The position numbers and the translations under genes are program-made. A stretch of DNA of 64,000 nucleotides from Chrysoperla carnea (lineage: Eukaryota; Arthropoda; Insecta; Neuroptera; Chrysopidae): contig NC_058342.1 in assembly GCF_905475395.1 (NCBI RefSeq), positions 30,958,140 through 31,022,139 on the forward strand. The letters are read 5' to 3'. This document shows positions 33,834 to 44,901 of this stretch, piece by piece; the first letter of the stretch is position 1; every line of letters starts with the position of its first letter. The notes under the pieces were generated by a model. The model was not told where the DNA came from and did not search any database. It saw only the letters and a program-made list of their open reading frames with translations.

Positions 33834-36800
33834 TTTTTGATTTTAGCCAATACAACTCCTTCTGGTTCATTTTAAAAACATAAAGACCCTATTATAGTCA
33901 GTCAGTTATACCAACTGAAAAATATTTTCAATGTATTTATTATGTTACAAGGCTTTTGTGTGATAAAAAATTTAAGAATTAGAGGAAAACTAATGGCATT
34001 TTCAGTTCAATCCTTTTTTTTTTTTTTTGGGCATATATGATGAATTTATATTTAAATAAAAAAAAAATGATAAACTTTATTAAAATAACTTATTATTCAA
34101 AATATTATTGTTACAATCTAATTTTTATTGTTTTATTATTATTTTTTTCCCCCACTGTTAATTAATATTAAATTTAAAAAAATATTAATTCGAGTTTACA
34201 ACTTTGTTATTTTGTGTAATTGTTAAGGTCGAACAGTTTTAGTTAACTCGAATTATTTTAGTTTTTAGCCTTCTGAAAATGCATAATAGACGTTAAAAGT
34301 GGCGACGATGATTTTTAAATAGTTAATTTTCACGTAAATAGCAGGCATTTTTCTCGTTACTGATTTCTTGAATCTTAAGCGATAAAATAAAGATGTCTCG
34401 ACTATCTTGTTCGGGAATTACGAGTAAAAATATTCATTGAGAGTAAGGGTATTTGTTAAGAAAAGTTTTTCTCTAGATCAATGAAAATTTCTTAAAACAA
34501 GATATCGAAATATTTATTTTTTTATCGTTTAAGGTCAAACAAACAATTCGTCTCCCCATTGGGCTTTAAAATTAATTATTGTATAAAAAAGACGAAGATA
34601 AATCGATGTCGAATGTTGTCAATTTCCACGAAATCCTTTCAATGAACAAAATTGCACTTATTTACGTGATATTCGATTTTGTCTAGGGATTTAATCACAA
34701 AAAGGTTTTTTTATTGAACATCCGGATTCTTTCCTCATTAATCATAATACAATCGATGAGTTATTCGATAAAAAGTGCGCTACTAATTTATAAATTTTAA
34801 AGAACAAAGTTGGAAAATTGAAAGATCTTGTTTGTGATTGAATGCTGGAATAAATTGAAACTTGAACGCATTAAAAATAACAATTATTTGAAACTTCGTT
34901 TCCATTTTAACGTCACGTACTCTAAGGATCCTCATTGTATAATTTTTTTTAGTTGTAAATATATCTGTCACAAAATTTTAAAGACCTTAAGATTAATAAT
35001 TTCGTTCTTCTTTACCGCCATGAATTAACTATTAAAACAATAATAGTGTGAAACGGTCTTTATAATTTTAAGTGGGATAATATTTTTACAATTTTTGTGA
35101 TAGTAATTGTTATAAAGGCATAATTATTTCTAGTTTAATAAAAGGCAAATATGTTTCTAAAACTGTTGAGGGCTTGGCAAAGAATCAAAGTTTAAAAAAT
35201 ATAAATTTATAAACAAAATTTATTTCATTAAGAATAAATTTTCTACTATTTTTTTTCACAATTTATTATTATTTTTTTGTTTGTTTAGGAAAAAATATTT
35301 ACAATCAAAACCGGTTTAAAACGACAATTGAAAAGGAACGTAAAATTTTTGGGTCATTATATCCGATATAATTTTATTATATCCGTCAAAATATAAGCTG
35401 GAATATCAAAGGGGCGGGTTGAAAAGCCCCAAGAAAATTTAAAAAATTCTCATTTTTATCAGTTAGCTCTATAAATAAGGCCTTACTATTTATAAGGTTC
35501 AAAACTAAATATTAATGTCAATAGTGTCAAAAAGTTGGTCACTATAACTCGATATTTTCCCATTTTATCCGAAGTGGTTATAGACGGTGTAATTCGTCGT
35601 AATAACCGAATTTAAAACTATAACCGGTTTTGATTTTATGTTTTTTTTTTGTTTGTTTAAAAAAATATAATTATTAGTTTTTTGTAAAATGGTGAGTGAA
35701 AAAACAAAAACAATGTGGCTAACAAAAAATATTTACAAAAAAAATAAAAAAAAATAATAAAGACTTTTTCTGGGAAGAAGAGAACTCAACCAACCAACCA
35801 CACGAAATGAATATTTGAGAATAACAAAGTTTTTTCTTGAGAATACGTTGCTCAGCTCAATAAAAAATTAACCTTATAAAAAAATGTGAAGATATTGAAG
35901 AAACAAATGTATATTTTTTATGCTAAAAAAAATTAATTAATTGTTAATGGGCAGATATTATTATTGAATTTATTTTCCCCGAGAAAATTCAAAATCGTAT
36001 ACAGTATGTGCCAGTGATTTTTGTGTGTCTTTTTTTTTCCGGTAATCAACTTGGAACAGAATCGATTTTCTTCGAATTGATATTAAACAAAAATTAAATA
36101 ATGTTTTAAAGAAATTCTAACCTTAAAGTTTTTCTATTTTCATTTAATTTTTCAAGCAATTTGTACCCCAGTACTGGATTTTCAAAAAAAAAATATTTAG
36201 AAATTGCTCTAAATAAGATCGAGGGTCCAAAGTTTCACTCAAGTATTTCGTGTGTATTTTTATGTGTCAAAATCAATTTTCAAACGTGGTCGGTTGTAAA
36301 ATGACACCATAATTTTTAACTCTTAATTTGGAAAAAGACCCCGATTTTAGAATTTTTGATATAAAGGGAAAAAACCTAATATAACTAGGTTTTCGAATAT
36401 CGTTTGAACTTATATAATTATTTTTCTCCCTCCCTTCAAAATTTTTATTCGAAAACTTAAAGCGAAATTCAAAATTTCCGCACGATAAATAGTATCAAAA
36501 ATCAATACTTCACCGCCCTTCGAACATTTCAACGACGCGATTAAATAAGTTTATCTTTTCTCTTTTTCTCAAAATGAAGAATTGGATCAACACTTCTTGG
36601 TCACCGTGCGATTAAAAAACTAATTGATACAAATTATTTCTAGTAAAATTAAAAACTAAAAATCTTTAGAAATTCGGTACAGAATTTCAAACAAATTGTT
36701 TTTGTTCCAATCAAAGTACATGAAAATCGATTCTGATTCTAAGCGATACAAATGAAATTGGGAAAATTCTTAATGGTGGTTTAATAGCAATTTAAGCCTT

Positions 36801-37797
36801 TATAAAAAAAATGAGGATCAAATTAACGCTTTTTCTAGTGACCTCTAGTCGGTTCTATGTTTAGTATTTTTGAAGTAATATTTGTATAATGCTTTTCTAA
36901 TTTGATTCGCTTTTAAACCACAGATTCGCAACCCTCGTATACGATTTTTATTTTCCAAACACCACAAATGTATTTTTACCCTTTTTCTGCAAAACATTAT
37001 CCTTATAAATAAAATAAAAAACATAATTTTCTTTGTAAAAATCATACAAATTTTCCTTCTTTTGATTTTGTAATATTTGTGTTTTTTTATTTTTTTGTTC
37101 ACAAAAATGATTGAGAGCTTGCCGGACAGGTTTTTTTTTTATTTAATTTGGCGGAAAACAAACATTTTCCCGATTAATTTATATTTCTTAATAAAAATAA
37201 AGAAACCAATTGTTCATAATTAATTTATGGAGTTCAGTTTACAAAGTAGTAATTAATTTAATAATTTTTATTTTCAGTGGTGTAATAATTTTATTTTAGA
37301 GGAAGTAAAATTAACTGAAATGGTCTTGAAGAACCCCCTCAGCTCTTTGGCAAACAGGAATTTTAAAATATAGGATCTTACATTTCGCTTTTTCGATAAG
37401 GATGACTCAACTTCTTAAAAACGAAAATTAGATTATTTATCTTACACGCTAGAGTTTTCTGTCTGAAGTTTTGGATACTCAAGTGAAAAATTCTGAACTT
37501 TCCCGAATGAAAAAAGTTTGAACTTTCCTTTTACAGTTTTTTCTGTATTCCTAGTGATCAAAAAAAGCCTGGAATATGAAACCAAGAAAATATTCCATCA
37601 TAGAAAAGTCTTATTGAAATTTTTACTGAAAAATACGCCTTAAATATGCCCATGAAAGTATTTAAACTTCTCGAATGAAAATTAAGAATCTTCCTGAAGT
37701 AGTCACATCGAAATTTCGAGGAAAAACGAACCAGAATATCAATAAAATAAATTTTAAAATTCAATTCAAAGTTTTTTAAATGTTTTTTTTTAACATC

Positions 37798-37882
37798 ATT
37801 ACGTCATACGGCTGTGTAAACTAAAAAAAGTATCGTACAAAATATTAGCGCATTTGTTTACACAGCCAACTGACGTCATGAC
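37798..37882. repeat. Short inverted repeat with TGACGTCA-type ends
   Basis: TTACGTCATACGGCTGTGTA pairs with TACACAGCCAACTGACGTCA around a short loop. Probably a small foldback element. The downstream CAATATGGCGTCC is unexplained. Confidence 0.5.
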
Positions 37883-39623
37883 CACAGAGCAATATGGCGT
37901 CCTTATCAGAGCGTTTTTGTTTAAATCAAGCGCGAAATTTGAAAATGTAAATAATAGTTTAAATAAATTTTTGTGGCACTTATCGATTGAATAAAAATTT
38001 TGTGGTTTTTTAAGCACGATTGAATCTAATTGTGACACTTTTCAAAAATGGATTTAATAATTGTGTAAGATCCTGTGAATTCGAGTGAAATTTTGCCATA
38101 GAGAGAAAGTGGGAACAAAAATTTGTTGTTGTTACGTCATTAATAAGTATTGTATTTTAATTCTTTACATAATAGTACTTTTAAAAAAAATGGAGGCTAA
38201 TATATTAAGTCATGAAACTCCTTAACGTGATATATTTAAGTCACAAAAAGAAAAAATAACGTTGTCTAGGTATTATTTTGTGTTACGTAACGTTCATTAA
38301 TGGATTGCGAACACATCATTTGAAAATTTCAAAAATTAATTGTGAACAAACACAATATATAGGGGTGGGAGTTTTTCAGCTCAAAAATGAATATTTATAG
38401 GAAATGATGGTTCATTACAGGAAAAGAAAACATGAAATTTGGTAAACATGGAAATTTCTAACATAACCTACATTGGACCCGCGTAAATGCATATCAAATT
38501 GTATGTTTTCTTTCTGGAAAAGGATCGTATTCCTGCTAAGAACCCCCCACTTTAAAAATGTTTATGATAAATGTAAATAGGCCAGTTTTTAATTTGTACT
38601 GAAAAGTGGAGGCTTGTATTTTGTTTATTTTTTATTAATAATTTTTTTTTTTGTTAAATTAGGTTTAGCGAAAAGTTAGATGGATTCCATGTGATTATTT
38701 TCATTTTATCTTATTGTAATTTTCTAACTTGTGTTTTCTTTTTCTATTTAAATACAAAAACAAAAAAAATTAAAACCGTTTAAAAAACGGTTTTGTAAAA
38801 AGATTTCTTCAAATATAAAATTTAAAAAAATTAAAATAATAAAACCACGCTACTTATACTCATCAAAAAAAAGCATTCGTAAGATTTTAATAATTCGATA
38901 CGCCATTCGAGGGGGGATCTTAAGTGATAAATAATATATTTTCTGTTTTTATCGAGATTTGATTTTTTTTATGTTTTAAAAAATTTTTTCCGCTCAAGTT
39001 TTCCATGAAACGGTTCAAATAAATAGGATAGTTGATTCAATTAAAGTTGCGCTTGCCGTAGAATCCGTAGAAGTATTGTCTACGTAAATTATGGCAACTA
39101 TGTAAATTCACAATTAGTTTTTAGTTTGTTTCTAAGAAACACGAAAGAACATTAGAATTACATACTTAGTATTGGAATCACAATCTTAAAATTTTTTGTA
39201 GAAACTTGTGCTTTACCCTCTATACCCCTATTTTCCGTAAGAGTTCAGAAAACGAGTGCCCAGAGCGACTGAATTTAGAAAGTACATCCTGGTTATTGGT
39301 GTGATTGGGAAGATACAGTTGCAATTTCGATATTAAGAAAATACATTTCGAACACTTTTAATCGAGTAAACTTTCGTTGATTCCTCACTATGTGATATTT
39401 ATTAAGTGGCCATGTTTGAAAACATCCAAGAAAAACTTCTTTTTTTTTATGGGGAGGATGTAACCCTCCCAAAGGACGATGTAGGAAGGGAGGATGTAAG
39501 CACAAAGATTAAGGCGGTGATACAGGCAATAATCTTTAAAAAATTTCACTCAAAATCATAACCTCAAACTGACAATACTCTGTACTTTCTTTACGTAGAG
39601 GTCATAATTTATGTAAATCCATT

Positions 39624-40063
39624 ACAGTGCATCTACGGAGATAGTCGAAGTATAACGAAGCCATCCGAATTGTGATTTTTGTTTTTATCGACTGAAGTGA
39701 TGAGAAAAACTCTCACAGCTGTCAAATACTTCTCTTTCTATATATGTATTTTGAGTTTTTTAAAACATTTTTATTCAAGTGGCAATTCCACACGAAACCG
39801 TTCTGAAAGGTTAATGGCTTGTATATGTCATCGTCAGATTGTAAATTTATCTTTCAAAATCAACTAAACCCGACGGAATAAGTTGATTTTTATTACCAGG
39901 TGTTGGAGTGGTTTTAGGTTAACTCCTTTACAATTTGACGTCATTAAAAATACAGAGTATCTACGGACAGTCGAAATATAACGAAGCCATCCGAATTGCA
40001 GTTTTTTTAACCAACTTTACTGAAGTGATGAGAAAAACTATCACCACATACAAATTGATTACA
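39624..40063 (+). repeat. Two-unit satellite-like repeat (locus 2)
   Basis: The same family, in the same orientation and again as a pair, with units starting at about 39624 and 39952. The shared junction is CCTTTACAATTTGACGTC followed by TTAAAAA and the GTATCTACGGA start. The second unit is truncated. Confidence 0.8.
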
Positions 40064-40664
40064 AATTATTTCTCTACGCAACTATTCTGAAGGATTAAAA
40101 GAAGCGAATCTTTAATACTTTAAACAGTCAACTATCCTATTTTCAGTTATTTTTTTATTAATTCCAAAAAATTATCACAGATGTCTTTCAGAGAATTTTG
40201 TTCTTTTTCGTATTTTTAAGATTTATTTAGTTACATATTTAAAAGGTTATGTAGTTAATCTTCATGGAAACATCCTTTTAAATATTTTTTTGTTTACGAA
40301 GCAGTAACAGACATAATATTTTGAAATTGAGCATAATATATATACATTTTTATTTGTTATAATTTTTTTAAATTTCTAGTTTAATAAGTGTTTTATAAAT
40401 AGACAATTCTCTGCCTTCTAATTTACAATTAAAAAGTAATTAAAACTCCAAAAAAAGCAAACCGACTTAAATTTATTGACTCTATTATTAAGGGATGTCA
40501 AGTAGAAATAGATTGTTCAATCATATTGGGAAACGTTACCAAAAAAAAAGAAGCTGCGATGGAAAAAACTTCGACGGAAACGAAACGAGCAGTAGTTGTT
40601 ATCCTTGGTTCATTTCGGCTATATCAGGACTCATTTTAAGAGTAATAAGTGTTCCCAGATAAAT

Positions 40665-40905
40665 AAATCCGATTAATGAATCGGAAATTTCCAATTCAAC
40701 CAATCGGAATGAATAGGATTCAATTATAAAAAAAGTTTGAATTCATTCCGATTCAATCCGATAGAACTAATCGGAAATTTCCAATTGGTTGCAATTCATG
40801 AATGGGATCGAATTGGAAATTTCATGTTGGGTTCTATTGTATTGAATTAGTATTCAATCGGAATTAATTGGAAATTTGAATCGGGATTCAATCGGACTTT
40901 TTTTA
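40665..40905. repeat. Cryptically simple tract of AATCGGAAATTTCCAATT motifs
   Basis: AATCGGAAATTTCCAATT occurs at about 40679 and 40769, with AATTGGAAATTT and ATTCAATCGGA variants between and after. The pattern is irregular, not a clean tandem array. Confidence 0.7.
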
Positions 40906-41239
40906 TCATGGTTGTCATTACAATCGTGAATTTGAAGATATGATACATCAAAGTGCTATCATGGCAATCGGAAATTCAAGACCATTTGTCTCACAGCCAA
41001 GACGCATGACACCCTTTTTATGAAAACTGTTATAACCTTTAGAGCGTCCTATTTTTCCCTCCAATTTGAGGTGCGTTTCATAGCCGTACGATTTTCGGTT
41101 ATCAAGTTACGAGCGATCTTGTAAGTTTTTTCCTCATTAGAAACCACATAGCATACCGATTTTTACATTACCGAATTTGTTTCGCCAATTTATTCTGGAT
41201 TAATACAAATTCCAAAATGTAAATTTACAAGTATATTAC

Positions 41240-41412
41240 CAAAGTTGCGTTCGCTCTGATCCTCATTCTGAAGATAACCTCAGCCTGAGGACAAGAAGTT
41301 TGCGCAAATTTGACCTTAAAACTATCATTGCCAATTTATCAAAAGTGCTTTACTGAATTGCGAAAACTTCTTGAGGGTATCCTCAGCTTGAGGATAAGAG
41401 TAAACGTAGCCC
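41240..41412. repeat. Foldback repeat, ~170 bp
   Basis: AACCTCAGCCTGAGGACAAG and AAGAAGTTTGCG on the left pair with CTTCTTGAGGGTATCCTCAG and TTGAGGATAAGAGTAAACG on the right. MITE-like. Confidence 0.6.
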
Positions 41413-42070
41413 AAGTAATTTATATTTACAGGGTGTACGAGTATATGACACTAAACAAAAATAAATAAAATAGTTGAAGCAATAAAATAAGAAAAATGTG
41501 ATAATCTCAATAATTGGCTGTCAATTTAATCCTCGTCTTCTTGCATGCCGAACCATCCACCAAAGTCACATATCCGTACACTCAATATAAAATTACGCAA
41601 TTAACATTTCCAATATGATGCCGAAGCACAGATCAATTAGAAAATATCAATCAAGAACAGTTTATTTCTACCTTTAACGAACGAAAAAAATGAGTTGATT
41701 TGAAGTTACGGTGAATAATTTCCCTAGCTAAAATTTTCGAATAATTGAAAAAAATGTTCTATTATAATTATTTTAATTCAAATTGGTTCAATTTTTTTTA
41801 TTGTTAGTGTAATTTTTAAGTATTTTTTAACCTATGTACGAATGTATATATTTCGAGTCGGTTCGAGATCGATTGAGGGTTCAGGTCGTTCCTCATTATG
41901 CGATTGTCAAAATTTTTAGTTAAACACAAATCAGATTTAAAAAAAATGATGTTTCTCAATGTTTCCAAGTTAAATCTAGGTCAGTTATTAGAGCCATGCT
42001 TGAAACAACTTCTGATAAGTTATGTTAAGTGTTACAATTTTTCCTTCAAAATCGATCTCGTTGGACGTAA

Positions 42071-42250
42071 CACTGAAGACTTACCTCTAAGCCCATTGAC
42101 GCGTTATCTGAGTGGTAAACACGGAATCGAAACGAAGCAAAATACGACTTTGGTTTGCTGTCAGGTGCATCAATGGGATTGAGTTCTTACGACAGAATTT
42201 CGAAACTGTACACATGAAAATTTTCTAATAACTGATCTAACACATACAGT
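42071..42250 (-). other. Possible untranslated exon on the minus strand
   Basis: On the minus strand GGGCTTAGAG|GTAAGTCTTC is a near-perfect splice donor. It is preceded by about 170 bp of comparatively balanced base composition. It could end a first exon of a transcript running left. I found no matching coding exons. A 94-codon open frame overlaps it on the plus strand (41898-42182) with no recognisable domain. Confidence 0.2.
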
Positions 42251-42639
42251 GTGGCTTTCACCCTCAAAGAACAAAATAATCACAAAAAGAAAATTAGATT
42301 TAAAAAAAAATTACTACTTCCGAAAGTTTTACACACAAAATAGAAACTCAAAAAGAAAATTATTTTTCAAGCACCATCTCTTAAAGAAATATGTCAAAAT
42401 TCTTTACTAAAAATTTTTTTTAATATAGAACAAAACACTTAAACGCTGACACAAAAAAAATTGAATTAAATACTTCTAAGATAATTGATTGTGTCTTACA
42501 GTTTTTCTTTTTTTGAAAATATCGCATAAAATTGGTATGTTTGGCGGACATTTTTTGGTCAACTCTTAAATTTTTACAAAAACTACAAGAAATCCGACAA
42601 ATTACAAAATTTAAAAAAAAAACTCCGACAAATTTTTCG

Positions 42640-42760
42640 CCTACGGAACCCTAAACTCGCATTTTAAACATAGCTAAGAACACTCTCCATTAAATTACCT
42701 TTCAAAAAAAACCAAAAAAATTAAAATCGGTTCATTCGCCGCAATGTAGAATGGTCTCAC
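42640..42760 (+). repeat. LINE-tail-like scrap
   Basis: CGCCTACGGAACCCTAAACTC, then ACATAGCTAAGAACACTCTC and AAAATCGGTTCATTCGCCG. The same order of blocks as the tail at 6556-6712. Confidence 0.55.
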
Positions 42761-43334
42761 GCCTTGTAACCTAAATTTTTGAATAAGGTTTCCTGCGTTG
42801 ACCAATCAGAATCCATTATTTGTTACGTCGCGTCATATGTATGTTTTTAGTACTTTTTAATTACGATAGAGTGCGATAAAGTATTGTGATGTCTTTCTTA
42901 ATTCAATATTTATGACGTCACGTCATCAAACACTCAACAATTCTTCTCATGCGAAAGTAGAAATTTTAGTTAAAAAAAAATAGCCACCAAACATACCCTC
43001 TGAAATTGTGGAAAAATTATAAGCGGGAAAAAATGAAAAACGCTTGAAAGACAACACATGTTTATAAAATGGATTCAAAGTATGACTTGTATTTGAAAAA
43101 AGGAAAAATTATAATCGTCGGTGCATAACAGAAAATACCCGAGTTACGTTTTAAAGAAAAATGTTACAAAAATTTTTATTGTTTATATATCAAAATTATT
43201 TACTGTAGTTGAAAAAAAAAAAGATATCTCTAAATAAAAATATGTTTGTTTTCAGTGTACAAAAAAAAATTGTTTCTCATTTTTTATACCCTAAAACCTT
43301 TTACTATCAATATGATAGCAGATAGATGATCCTC

Positions 43335-43725
43335 AGTGCCGGATTAACCCATGTCGAGCTCCTAGGTTTCTCCGAGGCCCTCAGGCCATGTCATGGTTTT
43401 TCATCAATGCGCCCTGGTTTTTTTAAGTCTTTTTATTAAATCACCTTGGCGCTCCCCTGTGTGTCCCTTCGCATAAAAACTTTTTTTAAGACTTATTTAA
43501 TCAAGGCGCCTCCTTGTATGTGGCCCTCCTCATAAAATTGGCCTTTCCCACTTTTTCTGTTTTTTAGTCTTCGTAAATAAACTTAACGCCCTTTTGTGTG
43601 CACCCTTTCTCATAAAAATTTCTTTTTGTCTTTGTAAATCAACTTGGCACTTGTCCTTTCTCTTTTGAACTTTCCGGGGCCCCTAGGCAGTCGCCTAATC
43701 CGCCTAATGGTTCGCCCTTTGTCAG
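43335..43725. mobile_element. hAT-like element relic with internal tandem units
   Basis: Starts near CAGTGCCGGATTAACCCATG. Its right end, GGGGCCCCTAGGCAGTCGCC followed by TAATCCGCCTAATGG, is loosely inverted to the left. The inside repeats an AAATxAACTTGGCGC-type unit at about 43438, 43498, 43575 and 43634, a spacing of about 60-77 bp. Confidence 0.5.
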
Positions 43726-44794
43726 CCAATATTAACAATGAAATGTTTACTATTTAGGCATCGAAATACATAAAAATATTCTCAGATTAAATTCTCCTGG
43801 AAGCAGGAAAATGGGGAACGGAGGAAATGTTACACCTGCCCCCTCCCTGGACCTAAGTCTGCTATGAATTTATGGAGTTGTTTGATCAAACATAGCTTAT
43901 TTACCACCTCTAAATAAAAAATTTGACCAAACTCTCCTTGAGCCAAAAGCTGGATACGCTTATATTGCCGTTCAATCGCAAAGTCAACGATTATTTACTT
44001 TAATATTATTTTAATTAAGATCCAAAAAATGAATCGCTCAAAAACTATTCGTCCAATCAATAAATGAGCCCGATTATTCTAATTTTTGAGTCGAAATTAA
44101 CCTATATACCAAATTGTATCAAATTCCGAAGCAGCATTTTTTGTATTTTAAAGATCAATTTTGGCCCAAAAATCAGTTTGACGATTGGACGAGTAATTGA
44201 CAATATACGGAATAAAGTTAATATACGGAACCAATTGCTTCAATCGATACCTCAGAAAAAAATTATAAAAATACTCATATGACGATTAGATAAGTATTAA
44301 AATAAAAGATATTCGTACAGGAATTTAGCGAAATCCCAAAACTTATCCACTCATTCAATAAATTAACTCGATTTTCTCACCTTTTGGGTCAAAATTAACC
44401 TACATATCAAGTTTCATTGAATTCCGAAGCCAAAATTTTTGCTAGGCAAAGCCTATGAGTGTACATAAACCAAATTCTATTCTTAAACTCGTTTGTTGAG
44501 CGTATTATCTTAAAGTTTTCTTATGTTACAATTTTAAAAAGTAAACGAAATTTTAAAGATTATCTTATTTTGGTCGGAAGTTACAAGCAACGGAATCCTA
44601 AATTCAGAATAATATATTTTATAATTGGCGCTTTTTTTTATAAAAATAATTAGTGTGAAGTTTGCATAATGCAGAACCCATGTGACTTTCTGGCACTCGT
44701 GACTGACATTAAGTGGTATGAAGTAATATACGAATACGACCTATTAAAAAAAAATTAGTCTGTTGTTGAAACTTGAGTCGATATTTTATAAATA

Positions 44795-44901
44795 ATGGCT
44801 AAATATTTAAATTATTTATTAGTATATTCATTTTTATCAGTATTAAGTTTACATAATGTAATTACAACCGAATCAGTTCCAGTTGTTTTCTGGAATATCG
44901 A
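44795..44901 (+). CDS. ATP6AP1: ATP6AP1 coding exon 1 (signal peptide)
   Basis: Residues 1-35 plus two bases, MAKYLNYLLVYSFLSVLSLH and on to VPVVFWNI. The donor is TCGA|GTAAGT. Confidence 0.9.

Larger units (their letters stand above)
32273..44794. other. Gene-poor intergenic region, 12.5 kb
   Basis: Holds two copies of a two-unit satellite (33250-33825, 39624-40063), a palindromic AATCGG-rich tract (40665-40905), foldbacks and a LINE-tail scrap. No open frame here resembles a protein I know. A minus-strand donor at 42070-42075 hints at an untranslated exon. 34,000-37,700 and 38,100-39,600 are AT-rich with nothing recognised. Confidence 0.6.

Noticed and set aside
41898-42182. 94-codon open frame starting MRLSKFLVKH
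   Set aside because: No domain, no splice context on the plus strand and no homologue that I recognise. It overlaps the antisense donor candidate. Treated as chance.
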